From JACCZR01 sp963830065 (GTDB lineage: Bacteria; Actinomycetota; Thermoleophilia; Solirubrobacterales; Thermoleophilaceae): a DNA stretch of 64,000 nucleotides. Under the pieces are notes generated by a model, which made no database searches, was not told where the DNA came from, and saw only the letters and a program-made list of their open reading frames with translations. Position numbers and translations under genes: made by a program. Below are positions 33,102 to 41,672 of the stretch, in pieces; position 1 is the stretch's first letter; every line of letters starts with the position of its first letter. The stretch lies in contig CAWHLA010000007.1 of NCBI GenBank assembly GCA_963830065.1, positions 186,001 to 250,000 on the forward strand, written 5' to 3'.

Positions 33102-33848
33102 CTAGTCGCGGGGCGACAGGTGGTCCGGCACCAGCCGCCGCGCGAGCTCCAGTGTCTCCTCGTCGAGCCGCGCAGCCTCCAGCGAGTACTCGCCCGCAAA
33201 TGAGTCGCGCAGCGCCCCGATGACGTCGTCAACGGTCACACCAGGGGACTCGTCGGCCACCGCTCCGGTGACCTCCGGGCGCCAGTCCAGGCCCATCGCC
33301 TCGTAGACGGGCAACAGGATGTCGCGCACGCGGTCGGCGCCCTCGACGACGATCACCCCGCCCACGTGGGCGCCCCCGGAGATCAGGCGCTGGCCCACGC
33401 CCATCAGCTTTGTGCGCCCCCCGGCGTTGACGCTGTGCGACCCGGGGCAGTACTCGCCGGCCACCTCGCCCACCCGCGCGTCGACGCCCAGCGACATCAG
33501 CGCCCGGGCCACACGGTCGGCGATCGCGTCGAAGCGCGGCCGCACCCCCGGGCGCGGGTCCGGGTCGGGGATCGCGTGCGAGAAGGCCACCGTCCCCTCG
33601 TGGAACACCGCTGCGCGACCGCCGGCCAGGCGCTCGATCGCCTCGAAGCCGCCGGCGCGGGCGGCCCGCACCGCGTCGCGGTAGCCGGGCCCGACCAGGT
33701 CGAGCTTGCCGAAGGCGACCATGGGGCCCGGGCGAGCCAGGCGCAGGGTCTCCGGCAACTCCCCGCCCGCCACCCGCTCCAGCAGGGCCCGCGAGACAGC
33801 GGTGTCGAGCGCGGGGTCGTCAGGCAGCGAGTCGAGTGTGACCCTCAG
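33102..33848 (-). CDS. Lipoate-protein ligase A-like (BPL/LPL) protein
   Basis: About 248 residues. BPL/LplA/LipB fold: LPETLRLARPGPMVAFGKLD, the RRAAVFH-type RLAGGRAAVFHEGTVAFSHA strand, and KLMGVGQRLISGGAHVGGVI with the catalytic-type Lys. It transfers lipoyl or related acyl groups to a protein. No ATG, GTG or TTG suits the fold; a CTG at 33848 overlaps the carbonic anhydrase stop as CTGA, which by analogy with ATGA coupling is the probable start. Confidence 0.75.
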   Translation of the reverse strand: MRVTLDSLPDDPALDTAVSRALLERVAGGELPETLRLARPGPMVAFGKLDLVGPGYRDAVRAARAGGFEAIERLAGGRAAVFHEGTVAFSHAIPDPDPRPGVRPRFDAIADRVARALMSLGVDARVGEVAGEYCPGSHSVNAGGRTKLMGVGQRLISGGAHVGGVIVVEGADRVRDILLPVYEAMGLDWRPEVTGAVADESPGVTVDDVIGALRDSFAGEYSLEAARLDEETLELARRLVPDHLSPRD

Positions 33849-34336
33849 GTGACCTCGCGCAGCTTGCCGGTCTCGACGTCGTAGACGAATCCCCGCACGT
33901 TGTCCTTGTTCGGGACGAACGGGCTCGCCTTGATGCGCTCGATCGACTGACGGACGTCGTCGTCCAGATCCTCGAACGACTCGGCGGCCCACTGCGGCTT
34001 GACCCCGGTGTCCTCCTGGATGGACGCCTTGAAGTCGTCGTCCGAGAAGGTGAGCATGCCGCAGTCGGTGTGGTGGATCAGCATGATCTCCTCGGTTCCG
34101 AGCAGACGCTGCGAGATGGCCAGCGACCGGATCTCGTCGTCGGTCACTACCCCGCCCGCGTTGCGGATCACGTGGGCGTCGCCCAGGTCGAGGCCGAGGA
34201 TCGGGTACGGATTGACGCGAGCATCCATGCACGCCACCACGGCGACCTTACGGGCGGGGGGCAGCGGGAGGTCCCCCTTGTCGAAGTCGTTGGCGTACTC
34301 CTCGTTGTTCTTGACGAACTCGTCGATAGCGCTCAT
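33845..34336 (-). CDS. Beta-class carbonic anhydrase
   Basis: 163 residues, Rv1284-like short beta-CA. Cys36, Asp38 and Arg40 in VACMDARVNP, and His89 with Cys92 in LIHHTDCGM form the zinc site and Asp-Arg dyad. Interconverts CO2 and bicarbonate in the cytosol. Start at ATG 34336 (SAIDEFVKN) supported by TATGTT 6 bases upstream. Coupled to the lipoate-ligase gene. Confidence 0.92.
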   Translation of the reverse strand: MSAIDEFVKNNEEYANDFDKGDLPLPPARKVAVVACMDARVNPYPILGLDLGDAHVIRNAGGVVTDDEIRSLAISQRLLGTEEIMLIHHTDCGMLTFSDDDFKASIQEDTGVKPQWAAESFEDLDDDVRQSIERIKASPFVPNKDNVRGFVYDVETGKLREVT

Positions 34337-34342
34337 GCCAAA

Positions 34343-34348
34343 AACATA
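34343..34348 (-). promoter_or_regulatory. Candidate leaderless -10 (TATGTT) for carbonic anhydrase
   Basis: TATGTT on the minus strand, 6 bases before the ATG. A TGTCAA box lies 15 bases further up. Confidence 0.45.
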
Positions 34349-34382
34349 CATACCCCTGCCGGTTTGACAGGTATTTAGGCGC

Positions 34383-35212
34383 CTAGGCGGTGCCGAGCAG
34401 GTCCAGCGCGGGCGCGGGGCGGCCGATGTGGTCGCACTGCGCGTAGTCCACCCCCAGTTCGGTCAACAGCCGGAGGGTGCCCTCGGCTCCACGAACTCGG
34501 CGATCGTCCGTAGGCCCAGCCCGCTGGCGATCTGGACCATCGCCTTGACCACCAGCGCGTCGGCGGGCGCCGACGCAAGGTTGCGCACGAACTCACCGTC
34601 GATCTTCACGTGCGCCTGGTCCATGTCGGCGATCGCGGCCGTCTCGGTGATCTCGAGCACCAGCCGCGAAGCGTCGATCCCGGTCGCCTCCAGCTCGGCC
34701 TCCACCACGCGCGGTAGCTCGGGGTCGCCGATCGAGCGGCCCGAGAGGTTTACCTCGAGGGACAGGCGCTGGAGCTCGGCCCGTGAGCGCACCACCTCGA
34801 TCTCGCGCGCCAGCATCCGCGCGAGGATCGACAGCAGGTCGAGATGGTCCTGATCGAACAGCCCGGTCTCGGCGCCGGCCGCGCACAGGCTGCCGACGCG
34901 ATGGCTCTCGCTGGTCTCCAGCGGGAACGCGATGAAGCTCTGCACCCCCAGCTCCTCAAGGGGCTCGGGGTCGGGAACCGCTCCCTCGGCGCCGGGCCAC
35001 AGCTCGTCGCCTCGTCTCAGCTCGGGGACCGCGGTCCCCCGCGCGTCCAGGATCCGCAGCGAGCCCTCCCCATCCTCGAGCAGGCCGAGGAAGACGGTGG
35101 CCGGGGGCAGTGCGCCCTCGAGCTCGTCGAGGATTGTCTCCACCGTGTCGGCGAAGCTGCTGTGGCGCCGCTGGGCAACGCGAGCCGCGGCACCGCGGAG
35201 GGCGGCGTCCAT
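34383..35212 (-). pseudogene. Decayed GAF-EAL cyclic-di-GMP gene
   Basis: From ATG 35212 a GAF domain (about 20-150: LPPATVFLGLLEDGEGSLRI) runs into a broken EAL domain. It enters at EVNLSGRSIGDPELPRVVEA without the first EAL strand and its E-A-L motif, then ITETAAIADMDQA jumps straight to HVKIDGEFVRNL, omitting the DDFG region of about 35 residues. After TIAEFVE a one-base shift leads to a stop; the proper end (LTELGVDYAQCDHIGRP, stop at 34383) lies in another frame. No phosphodiesterase activity is expected. Confidence 0.7.
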
Positions 35213-35285
35213 GCTCCGGCTATCGCCCCGCCAGCCGGGGGGCTTTAGGCGCGTTCGCTGAGCCTGGACCTAAAGACCGGCCGCG

Positions 35286-35582
35286 CTAGAAACCGAGCGC
35301 GAACTTGGCTTCTTCGCTCATGCGCTCGGGCGTCCAGGGCGGGGTGAAAACCATCTTCGGGTACACCCGCTCCACCCCGTCGAGCTCGCCGACGAACTCC
35401 TCCATCTGCTCCGAGACCTGGGGCCCGATGGGGCAGCCCGGCGACGTGAGCGTGAAGGTGACGAACACCTCGGGACCCTCGACCTCGACGTCGTAGACGA
35501 GGCCGAGCTCCACGAAGTCCAGACCCAGCTCGGGGTCGATCACGTTGGTGAGCGCGTCGGTGACTTCGTCCTTGGAAGGCAT
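35286..35582 (-). CDS. sufT: SufT/MIP18-like Fe-S assembly factor
   Basis: 98 residues of the PaaD/MIP18 (DUF59) family: VTDALTNVIDPELGLDFVEL and the SPGCPIGPQVSEQME motif with the conserved Cys. Such proteins aid Fe-S delivery in the Suf system. Although away from the suf operons, it probably works with them. ATG at 35582 is favoured over 35588 because a TAAGCT hexamer stands 7 bases before it. Confidence 0.85.
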   Translation of the reverse strand: MPSKDEVTDALTNVIDPELGLDFVELGLVYDVEVEGPEVFVTFTLTSPGCPIGPQVSEQMEEFVGELDGVERVYPKMVFTPPWTPERMSEEAKFALGF

Positions 35583-35589
35583 CAACATC

Positions 35590-35602
35590 AGCTTAGTAGG
35601 GT
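35590..35602. promoter_or_regulatory. Divergent pair of candidate leaderless -10 elements
   Basis: TAAGCT (minus, 35590-35595) is 7 bases before the sufT ATG. TAGGGT (plus, 35597-35602) is 6 bases before the fxsA ATG. Both genes lack a ribosome site; total intergenic length is 26 bases. Confidence 0.45.
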
Positions 35603-35608
35603 CGAACC

Positions 35609-36070
35609 ATGCGCCTGGTGGCACTGGTGTTGCTGTTCATCGTGTTGCCGATCGCCGAAATTGCCCTGCTCGTGCGGGTCGAGGGCGCGATCGGACTTGG
35701 CTGGACGGTCGCGCTCCTCATCGCCGACTCGATCATCGGCTCGCTGTTGCTCCGCAACCAGGGCCGGGTGGTGTGGCGCCGCTTCCAGCGCACGATGCAA
35801 GCCGGGCGCATGCCCCACCGCGAGGTGCAGGACGGCGTGCTGGTCATCTTCGGCGGCGCCCTGCTGATCACCCCCGGCTTCCTGACCGACATTCTCGGCC
35901 TGCTGCTGCTCATCCCGCCCACCCGGGCGGTGGTCCGCCGCTTCGTCATGCGGGCGCTGACCAAGCGGGCGGCCAACCGAGTGGCAGAGCGCGGCGCCGA
36001 GCGCGGGGTCTGGGACGTCGAGGGCACCGCGACCGAGGTCGAGCTGCCTCCGCAGCGCCTCGAGCGGTGA
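35609..36070 (+). CDS. fxsA: FxsA-family membrane protein
   Basis: 153 residues. Three hydrophobic segments: VALVLLFIVLPIAEIALLV, GWTVALLIADSIIGSLLL and the hallmark GALLITPGFLTDILGLLLLI, followed by TRAVVRRFV. FxsA proteins are cytoplasmic-membrane proteins known from phage-exclusion suppression in E. coli; the normal role is unknown. Stop overlaps the next start (GTGA). Confidence 0.92.
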   Translation: MRLVALVLLFIVLPIAEIALLVRVEGAIGLGWTVALLIADSIIGSLLLRNQGRVVWRRFQRTMQAGRMPHREVQDGVLVIFGGALLITPGFLTDILGLLLLIPPTRAVVRRFVMRALTKRAANRVAERGAERGVWDVEGTATEVELPPQRLER

Positions 36071-36774
36071 GCCAGCCCGCGCTCTCCGTCGCCTTCTTCG
36101 ACCCGGCCCGCCAGGTGCACGGCCTGGCGCGCTCGGGGGCGACCCTCCTGTTCGAGGGCAACCGCTCGCTGGTGCTGGACGAGCCCGCCCGCCTGGAGCC
36201 CTCCGGGGAAGGCTGGGAGGCCGCGGTCGAGAACCGCTTCGAGGTGAGGCTGGAGCCGGCCTCCGAGCCGGTGGAGCTGGCCGGCAACCGCGTGCGCGTG
36301 TGCACGGTCACCGGCACCGTGGCCGGGACACCGGTCGACGCCCTCGGCACGGTCAGCGAGACCCTCCGCCCGCCGGCCTGGGAGGAGCTGGAGGCCCTTC
36401 GCGCCATCTCGGTCCTCGCCGACCCGGGTCACGCGCTGCTGGCGGTGTCCCGCCGCCCGCGCGGGGCCCCCGGCCACAGCGAGGAGCTGGTAAGCGCCGC
36501 GCTGCTCGCGGAGGGCGAGGTCAAGGCCGTCGAGGAAGCCCGGCTCTCGACCGTCTACGACGGCGAGGGCCGCCAGCGCACCGCCGGCCTGGAGCTGTGG
36601 CTGCCGGGCGAGGACTTCCCGCGCCGCGCCTCGGGCGCCGTCACCGCCGGATCGTCCCTGGAGCTGGAGGGCCTCGACGTGCACGCAGCCGTGTTCCGCT
36701 GGCATCTGGAGGGCGAGGAGGCCTTCGGGCAGTACGAGCTGGCGGTGCGGGCACCGGCGCCGGACGCCGCGTGA
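36067..36774 (+). CDS. Conserved hypothetical beta-rich protein
   Basis: 235 residues starting SQPALSVAFFDPARQVHGLA, with repeated short strands (SGATLLFEGNRSLVLDEPAR; NRFEVRLEPA). No membrane segment, signal peptide or recognised domain. The all-beta look resembles lipocalin- or carotenoid hydratase-like AttH folds, which is only a guess. GTG overlaps the fxsA stop and the gene overlaps the HAD gene by GTGA, so all three form one operon. Confidence 0.65.
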   Translation: MSQPALSVAFFDPARQVHGLARSGATLLFEGNRSLVLDEPARLEPSGEGWEAAVENRFEVRLEPASEPVELAGNRVRVCTVTGTVAGTPVDALGTVSETLRPPAWEELEALRAISVLADPGHALLAVSRRPRGAPGHSEELVSAALLAEGEVKAVEEARLSTVYDGEGRQRTAGLELWLPGEDFPRRASGAVTAGSSLELEGLDVHAAVFRWHLEGEEAFGQYELAVRAPAPDAA

Positions 36775-37394
36775 CGCCCTCCGCGGTCGTGAGTGACTTC
36801 GGCGGGGTGCTCACCAGCCCGCTGTTCGCGGCGCTGGAGCAGTTCGCCGCCAGCTGCGGCACCACCCTGTCGGACCTGGGAGTCGCGATGGCCGCCTCCA
36901 CCCAGCGGACCGGAGTGCACCCGCTGTACGCCCTGGAGCGGGGCGAGATCACCGAGACCGAGTTCATGCAGCGCACCTCCGACGAGCTGCCGGAGGGGGT
37001 CGCCCTGTCCGAGCTGGGACAGGGCTACTTCACGCGACTGGAACGCAACGAGCCCATGCTCGAGTTCCTGGCCGAGCTGCGCGGCCGCGGCCTGCGGCTG
37101 GCGCTGTGCACCAACAACGTGCGCGAGTGGGAGTCGCTGTGGCGCCCGATGATCCACGAGATCGACGAGCTGTTCGAGTTGGTGGTGGACTCGGGCTTCG
37201 TCGGCACTCGAAAGCCCGAGCCGGAGATCTACGCGATCGTGCTGGAGCGCCTCGGACTGCCGGGCACCGAGTGCGTGTTCATCGACGACGTGGAGGACAA
37301 CTGCATCGCCGCGGCCGAGGCCGGCATGCACCCCGTCCACTTTCGCGACGCGCAACAGGCCATACCCGAGGTCCGCGCGCTGCTCAGCAGGTAG
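36771..37394 (+). CDS. HAD-superfamily hydrolase
   Basis: 207 residues. HAD IA fold: motif I is VVSDFGGVLTSP (nucleophile Asp present, second Asp of DxD replaced by Gly, a known variant of this subfamily), motif II LALCTNNVREW, Lys in TRKPEPEIY and motif IV FIDDVEDNCIAA. Probably a small-molecule phosphatase or a haloacid/epoxide-hydrolase-like relative. GTG start coupled to the upstream gene. Overlaps the convergent nuclease gene by 11 bases. Confidence 0.85.
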   Translation: MTPSAVVSDFGGVLTSPLFAALEQFAASCGTTLSDLGVAMAASTQRTGVHPLYALERGEITETEFMQRTSDELPEGVALSELGQGYFTRLERNEPMLEFLAELRGRGLRLALCTNNVREWESLWRPMIHEIDELFELVVDSGFVGTRKPEPEIYAIVLERLGLPGTECVFIDDVEDNCIAAAEAGMHPVHFRDAQQAIPEVRALLSR

Positions 37395-37845
37395 CCCACA
37401 GCCCGCGCCGGGCGGCACGGGCGTTGCGGGCAGCCTCGTCGAGCTCCGGCGCGAGGTCGTCGTTCGGGCGAATGGTGAGCGGGCGGGCGTAACCGCCGGC
37501 CACCAGGGCCTCGTTGAACGTCCGCTTCCCGTCCAGGAAGACGTACGCGAGCGTGCGCCCGTAGCGATCGCGGGGCTCCACCCCTACGGTCACCCTCACC
37601 CGGCGGCCGGGGCGGAGCACCCGGTGGGCGAAGCGCGAAGCCTCGCGCCCGTAGCACTCGGCGCCGCCGTAGACCTCGGGAGTGTCGACGCCGATCAGCC
37701 GCGTCTTGCCCAGACCGGTGAGCACCACGGTGTCACCGTCGACGACCCGGACCACCCGAGCGGACCCCTCGGGCTCGAAGGACGCCGAGCAGCCCGCGAG
37801 CAGGGCGACGAGAGCTAGTTGTCCGAGCCGAGTCGGTCCCAGCAA
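37384..37845 (-). CDS. Thermonuclease-like (SNase) lipoprotein
   Basis: About 153 residues. A lipoprotein signal with lipobox VALLAGC is followed by the SNase fold: RVVRVVDGDTVVLTGL, RLIGVDTPEVYGG (Arg and Asp), GREASRFAHRVL (Glu) and PRDRYGRTLAYVFLDG (Arg). Secreted calcium-dependent nuclease anchored to the membrane. TTG at 37845 is the best available start, inside the end of the upstream gene (31-base overlap), so the start is uncertain. Confidence 0.75.
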   Translation of the reverse strand: MLGPTRLGQLALVALLAGCSASFEPEGSARVVRVVDGDTVVLTGLGKTRLIGVDTPEVYGGAECYGREASRFAHRVLRPGRRVRVTVGVEPRDRYGRTLAYVFLDGKRTFNEALVAGGYARPLTIRPNDDLAPELDEAARNARAARRGLWATC

Positions 37846-38270
37846 TAAAGCTCTACGGCCTCCGCCGCCAGCTCGACCGTGCGCTCGTTGGAGAGCCACG
37901 GAAGCACCGCGTCAAGCGCCTGCTCCTCGCTGGCGCCGGAGTCGAAGACGTCGTCGCCGCGGAAGCCGGCGGCGATCCGCAGTGCCTCTCGGCGGTGCTC
38001 GCCCAGCTGGTTGAACGCCCGCATCAGGAACTCCTTGTTGGCGATCGGCTTAGCGATCTCCAGCGAGGCGTGCCAGGCGGCAAGCATCGACAGGTCCTCG
38101 TCGTCCAGGTCCTCGACGGCCTTGGCGTAGTGCACCTCGAGCTCGTCGTCGGGGATCTCGTCGACCCAGGCGCGCACCAGCTCGCCGAGCAGCTGCCGCC
38201 GGGCCTCACGCCCGACTGACTCTGCTACGACGCGTATGGCTTCCTGAGGTTCGATGAAGCAGAGAGGCAC
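37815..38270 (-). CDS. Hypothetical acidic helical protein
   Basis: About 151 residues, acidic and helical (DEIPDDELEVHYAKAVEDLD; NKEFLMRAFNQLGEHRREAL). No known domain. GTG at 38270 is chosen because GGGAG stands 9 bases before it; a TTG at 38309 would add 13 residues. Overlaps the nuclease start, suggesting cotranscription. Confidence 0.5.
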   Translation of the reverse strand: MPLCFIEPQEAIRVVAESVGREARRQLLGELVRAWVDEIPDDELEVHYAKAVEDLDDEDLSMLAAWHASLEIAKPIANKEFLMRAFNQLGEHRREALRIAAGFRGDDVFDSGASEEQALDAVLPWLSNERTVELAAEAVELYCWDRLGSDN

Positions 38271-38320
38271 CTGGTTCAGCTCCCTGATCGCATGGCGGGA
38301 CGCGACCAAGGTACGGGCGC

Positions 38321-38818
38321 CTATGGACGGAAAGAGACTATTCGCCAGCGCCCCGCGCGGCGCTCCAGCTTCACTGTCTGCCCACCTCCCAATTTGGCGG
38401 TTGCGCGTGACCCCCGGACCTCCACCGTGCTGACCGAGAGCTCGTCGGAGGTGGGCAGGCCGAAGGGGTCGATGCCCGCCTTGCGCCCGCACGCGCGCAG
38501 GGCCTCGACGCCCTGGGCGCCGCCGGGATCGGCGGCCACCACGGTGCAGAACGACTTGCCGTCGCCCAGCTCGACAGCCTGGATCAGCACGCCGATGGTG
38601 CGGGCCACCTCGCGGCGGGGGCCGTTGGTGAGCACCTCCGGAGGCGTCGTCTTCTGCCGGGTGGTCTCCCTCGGCGCCGTGTTGGTCGACTCGGGCGGAG
38701 GCTGCTCGGCGGTGGTGGTGCCCACCGTCTTCGGGTCCTCGCGGACCGCGCTGTCGTCGTCACCTCCGCAGCCGGCCACGGCCAGCACCAGGGCGATCAG
38801 GATCCACCGCCTGCCCAT
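38321..38818 (-). CDS. Putative lipoprotein of unknown function
   Basis: 165 residues. Lipoprotein signal RRWILIALVLAVAGCGG (lipobox AVAGC), a Thr/Pro-rich linker, then a small domain with two cysteines (GKSFCTVVAADPGG, LRACGRKAG) that resembles the NTF2-like lipoprotein type common in Actinobacteria. ATG with TAGCCT 7 bases upstream, divergent from pobA. Confidence 0.65.
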   Translation of the reverse strand: MGRRWILIALVLAVAGCGGDDDSAVREDPKTVGTTTAEQPPPESTNTAPRETTRQKTTPPEVLTNGPRREVARTIGVLIQAVELGDGKSFCTVVAADPGGAQGVEALRACGRKAGIDPFGLPTSDELSVSTVEVRGSRATAKLGGGQTVKLERRAGRWRIVSFRP

Positions 38819-38825
38819 CGGGCTC

Positions 38826-38841
38826 AGGCTAGCCGTACGAT
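38826..38841. promoter_or_regulatory. Symmetric divergent leaderless promoters
   Basis: TAGCCT (minus, 38826-38831) ends 7 bases from the lipoprotein ATG; TACGAT (plus, 38836-38841) ends 7 bases from the pobA GTG. The start codons are only 30 bases apart and no ribosome site fits in either direction. Confidence 0.5.
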
Positions 38842-38848
38842 CCGGCGC

Positions 38849-40033
38849 GTGGGCAGTGTCCGCACGCAGGTGGCCATCGTGGGCGCAGGCCCGGCGGGCC
38901 TGGTCCTCGGGCACCTGCTTCACGGCCTGGGCATCGAGGCGGTGGTGCTCGAGGCCCGCGAGCGCGGCTACGTGGAGTCGCGCGTGCGTGCGGGCGTGCT
39001 CGAACAGGGCACGGTGGACCTCCTGCGCCAGATGGGCGTCGGGGAGCGCCTCGACCGCGAGGGCATGGTCCACGAGGGCGTCGAGCTGCGGTTCGCGGGT
39101 GTCCCCCACCGGATCGACTTCACCGAGCTGACCGGCGGCAAGAGCATCACGATCTACGGCCAGCAGGAGGTGGTCAAGGACCTGATCGGGGCGCGGCTGG
39201 ACGCGGGCGCGCCGCTGCAGTTCGAGGTAGACGACGTCCGGCTCGAGGACCTCGACACCGACCGGCCCACCGTGCGCTACCTGCTCGACGGCGAGGAGCA
39301 CGAGCTGGTCAGTGACTACGTCGCAGGCTGTGACGGCTTCCACGGCGTATGCCGCGACGCCGTGCCCGAGGGGGCCCTGCGCTTCCACGAGCGCGAGTAC
39401 CCGTACGCCTGGTTCGGCGTGCTGGCCGAGGCCGCGCCCTCCACCGAGGAGCTCGTCTATTGCCACAGCGACCGCGGCTTCGCGCTCTACAGCATGCGCT
39501 CACCCACCCTGTCCCGGCTCTACTTCCAGTGCGACGCGGACGAGGACCCCCACGACTGGGGCGACGAGCAGATCTGGGAGGAGCTCCGCACGCGTCTGGC
39601 GCGCGCCGACGACTGGGAGCTGGGCGAGGGCCCAATCGTGGACAGGGGCGTGACCCCCATGCGCAGCTTCGTGGCCGAGCCGATGCAGCACGGGCGGCTG
39701 TTCCTGGCCGGCGACGCCGTGCACATCGTTCCGCCGACCGGCGCCAAGGGCATGAACCTGGCCATTGCCGACGTTCGGGTGCTGGCCGAGGCGCTGCGCC
39801 GCCACTACCAGGACGGCGACGACTCCGCGCTCGAGGGCTACTCGCAGGAGTGCCTGCGACGCGTGTGGCGCACCCAGTACTTCTCGTACTGGATGACCGC
39901 GTTGCTGCACCGCGCGCCGGACGACGTCGACGGCTTCGCCACCCGCCTCCAGCTGGCCCAGCTCGAATACGTCTGCTCCTCGCGCGCGGCATCGACGATG
40001 CTGGCCGAGAACTACGTCGGCGCCGTGACCTGA
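38849..40033 (+). CDS. pobA: 4-hydroxybenzoate 3-monooxygenase
   Basis: 394 residues, the size of PobA. FAD-binding VAIVGAGPAGLVLGHLL, the class A flavoprotein DG motif (VAGCDGFHGVCR) and LAGDAVHIVPPTGAKGMNLA near the C terminus. ESRVRAGVLEQGTVDLLRQM matches the PobA N-terminal region, as does the AYLYxxDR-like YPYAWFGVLAEA. Converts 4-hydroxybenzoate to protocatechuate with NAD(P)H and O2. First gene of a pobA-pcaB-pcaC operon. Confidence 0.93.
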   Translation: MGSVRTQVAIVGAGPAGLVLGHLLHGLGIEAVVLEARERGYVESRVRAGVLEQGTVDLLRQMGVGERLDREGMVHEGVELRFAGVPHRIDFTELTGGKSITIYGQQEVVKDLIGARLDAGAPLQFEVDDVRLEDLDTDRPTVRYLLDGEEHELVSDYVAGCDGFHGVCRDAVPEGALRFHEREYPYAWFGVLAEAAPSTEELVYCHSDRGFALYSMRSPTLSRLYFQCDADEDPHDWGDEQIWEELRTRLARADDWELGEGPIVDRGVTPMRSFVAEPMQHGRLFLAGDAVHIVPPTGAKGMNLAIADVRVLAEALRRHYQDGDDSALEGYSQECLRRVWRTQYFSYWMTALLHRAPDDVDGFATRLQLAQLEYVCSSRAASTMLAENYVGAVT

Positions 40034-41319
40034 TGGACGACCTGTTCGAGGCGATGTACGTGCCCCCGGAGCTGCGCGAGGCCGTGTCGGGCCGCGCCTG
40101 GGTACAGGCCATGCTGGACTTCGAGGCCGCCCTCGCGGCGGAGCTCGCTCCGGCGCAGGAGGCGTCTGAGATAGCCGCCGCTTGCCGGGCCGAGCACTTC
40201 GACGTGTCCGCGCTGGCCGAGGCCGCGCGCTCGACGGGCAACCCGGCGGCGCCGCTGGTGGCGCGGCTCACCGGCGCAGTCGGCGACCAGGCCGCGGGCT
40301 GGGTCCACCTTGGGGCCACCAGCCAGGACGCGCTCGACAGCGCCTCGATGCTGGTCAGCCGGAGAACGCTGGAGGTCGTCGATGCGGAGCTGGCGGCGGT
40401 CGCCGCTGCGTGCGCGGGCCTGGCCGAGGAGCACCGCGACACCCCGATGGCCGGCCGCACGCTGCTCCAGCAGGCGCTGCCCACCACCTTCGGCCTCAAG
40501 GCCGCGGGCTGGCTGAGCGGCGTGCTGGCCGCCCGCCGGCGCCTGAAGGCGGCCCCGCTGGCCGTGCAGCTCGGCGGCGGCGTGGGCACGCTGGCCTCGC
40601 TGGGGGCCGACGGGCCCCGCGTGGTAGCCGGCCTGGCCGCCCGCCTCGGGCTGACCGAGCCCGAGCTGCCCTGGCACGCCGATCGCGGGCGCGTGGGGGA
40701 ACTGGGCGCAGCTCTCGCGCTGGCCGCCGGCGCGGTGGAGAAGGTGGCGCTCGACCTGAAGCTGTTGGCCCAGACCGAGGTGGGAGAGGTGGCCGAGGCG
40801 GCGGGGCGCGGGGAGTCCTCGACGCTGCCCCAGAAGCGCAACCCCGTGGGCTCCGCGATGGCGATCGCCTGTGCGCGGCGCGTGCGAGGCGAGGCCGCGG
40901 TTCTGCTCGCCGCGCTGCCGGAGGAGCACGAGCGCGGGGCGGGCGGCTGGCACTCGGAGTGGCAGGCGCTGAGCGGGGCGCTGGCCTACACCGGAGGAGC
41001 CGCAAGGGCGGTGCGCGAGACGCTCGACGGCCTGGAGGTCCACCCCGAGCGCATGCGGGACAACCTCGAAGCCCACGGCGAGCTGATCATGTCCGAGGCG
41101 GTGACCACCGCGCTCGCACCGCGCCTGGGTCGCCACCGCGCGCACGAGCTGGTGAGCCGGGCGGCCCGGTCGGAGTCGGGGCTGCGCGACGCCGTCTTGG
41201 CCGAGGACACCGGGCTGTCAGCCGACGAGCTCGACGCCGCGCTCGACCCGCTGAACTACCTCGGCTCGGCCGGGACCTTCGTGGACCGGGCACTGACACG
41301 ATGGAGGGAGGAGCGGTGA
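40033..41319 (+). CDS. pcaB: 3-carboxy-cis,cis-muconate cycloisomerase
   Basis: 428 residues of the fumarase/argininosuccinate-lyase superfamily. Signature ESSTLPQKRNPVGSAMAIAC is the conserved active-site loop; WVHLGATSQDALDSA and HRDTPMAGRTLLQQA are further conserved lyase segments. Converts 3-carboxymuconate to 4-carboxymuconolactone. ATG overlaps the pobA stop (TGATG). Its stop overlaps pcaC (GTGA). Confidence 0.9.
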   Translation: MDDLFEAMYVPPELREAVSGRAWVQAMLDFEAALAAELAPAQEASEIAAACRAEHFDVSALAEAARSTGNPAAPLVARLTGAVGDQAAGWVHLGATSQDALDSASMLVSRRTLEVVDAELAAVAAACAGLAEEHRDTPMAGRTLLQQALPTTFGLKAAGWLSGVLAARRRLKAAPLAVQLGGGVGTLASLGADGPRVVAGLAARLGLTEPELPWHADRGRVGELGAALALAAGAVEKVALDLKLLAQTEVGEVAEAAGRGESSTLPQKRNPVGSAMAIACARRVRGEAAVLLAALPEEHERGAGGWHSEWQALSGALAYTGGAARAVRETLDGLEVHPERMRDNLEAHGELIMSEAVTTALAPRLGRHRAHELVSRAARSESGLRDAVLAEDTGLSADELDAALDPLNYLGSAGTFVDRALTRWREER

Positions 41320-41672
41320 GCGACGGCGAGCGAAACCGGCGTGAGGTGTTGGGCGACGAGTACGTGGACCGGGCGACGGAGCGCATCACCCCGTTGACCG
41401 AGGCCTTCCAGGACCTGATCACCCGCTACGCGTGGGGCGAGGTCTGGGAGCGTCCGGGCCTCGACCGCCGCACGCGCAGCGCCATCACCATCACCGCCCT
41501 GGTGGCGGGCGGGCACCACGAGGAGCTCGGGCTCCACCTTCGCGCCGCGTTGCGCAACGGGCTGACCGAGGAGGAGGTGGCCGAGGTGCTGCTGCACAGC
41601 GCGATCTACTGCGGGGTGCCGGCGGCAAACGCGGCGTTCGCTGTCCTGCGCCGCGTGATGGAGGAGGGCTAG
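41316..41672 (+). CDS. pcaC: 4-carboxymuconolactone decarboxylase
   Basis: 118 residues, the normal PcaC size. AhpD/CMD fold with RYAWGEVWERPGLDRRTRSA, TALVAGGHHEELGLHLRAAL and AIYCGVPAANAAFAV. Produces 3-oxoadipate enol-lactone. GTG with GGAGGGAGG just upstream and GTGA overlap with pcaB; an ATG at 41301 would add five residues. Stop is CTAG-overlapped with the convergent MFS gene. Confidence 0.92.
   Translation: MSDGERNRREVLGDEYVDRATERITPLTEAFQDLITRYAWGEVWERPGLDRRTRSAITITALVAGGHHEELGLHLRAALRNGLTEEEVAEVLLHSAIYCGVPAANAAFAVLRRVMEEG

Noticed and set aside
32552..35212. GGDEF and EAL pieces as halves of one gene
   Set aside because: They lie on opposite strands with intact genes between them, so they are separate remnants.
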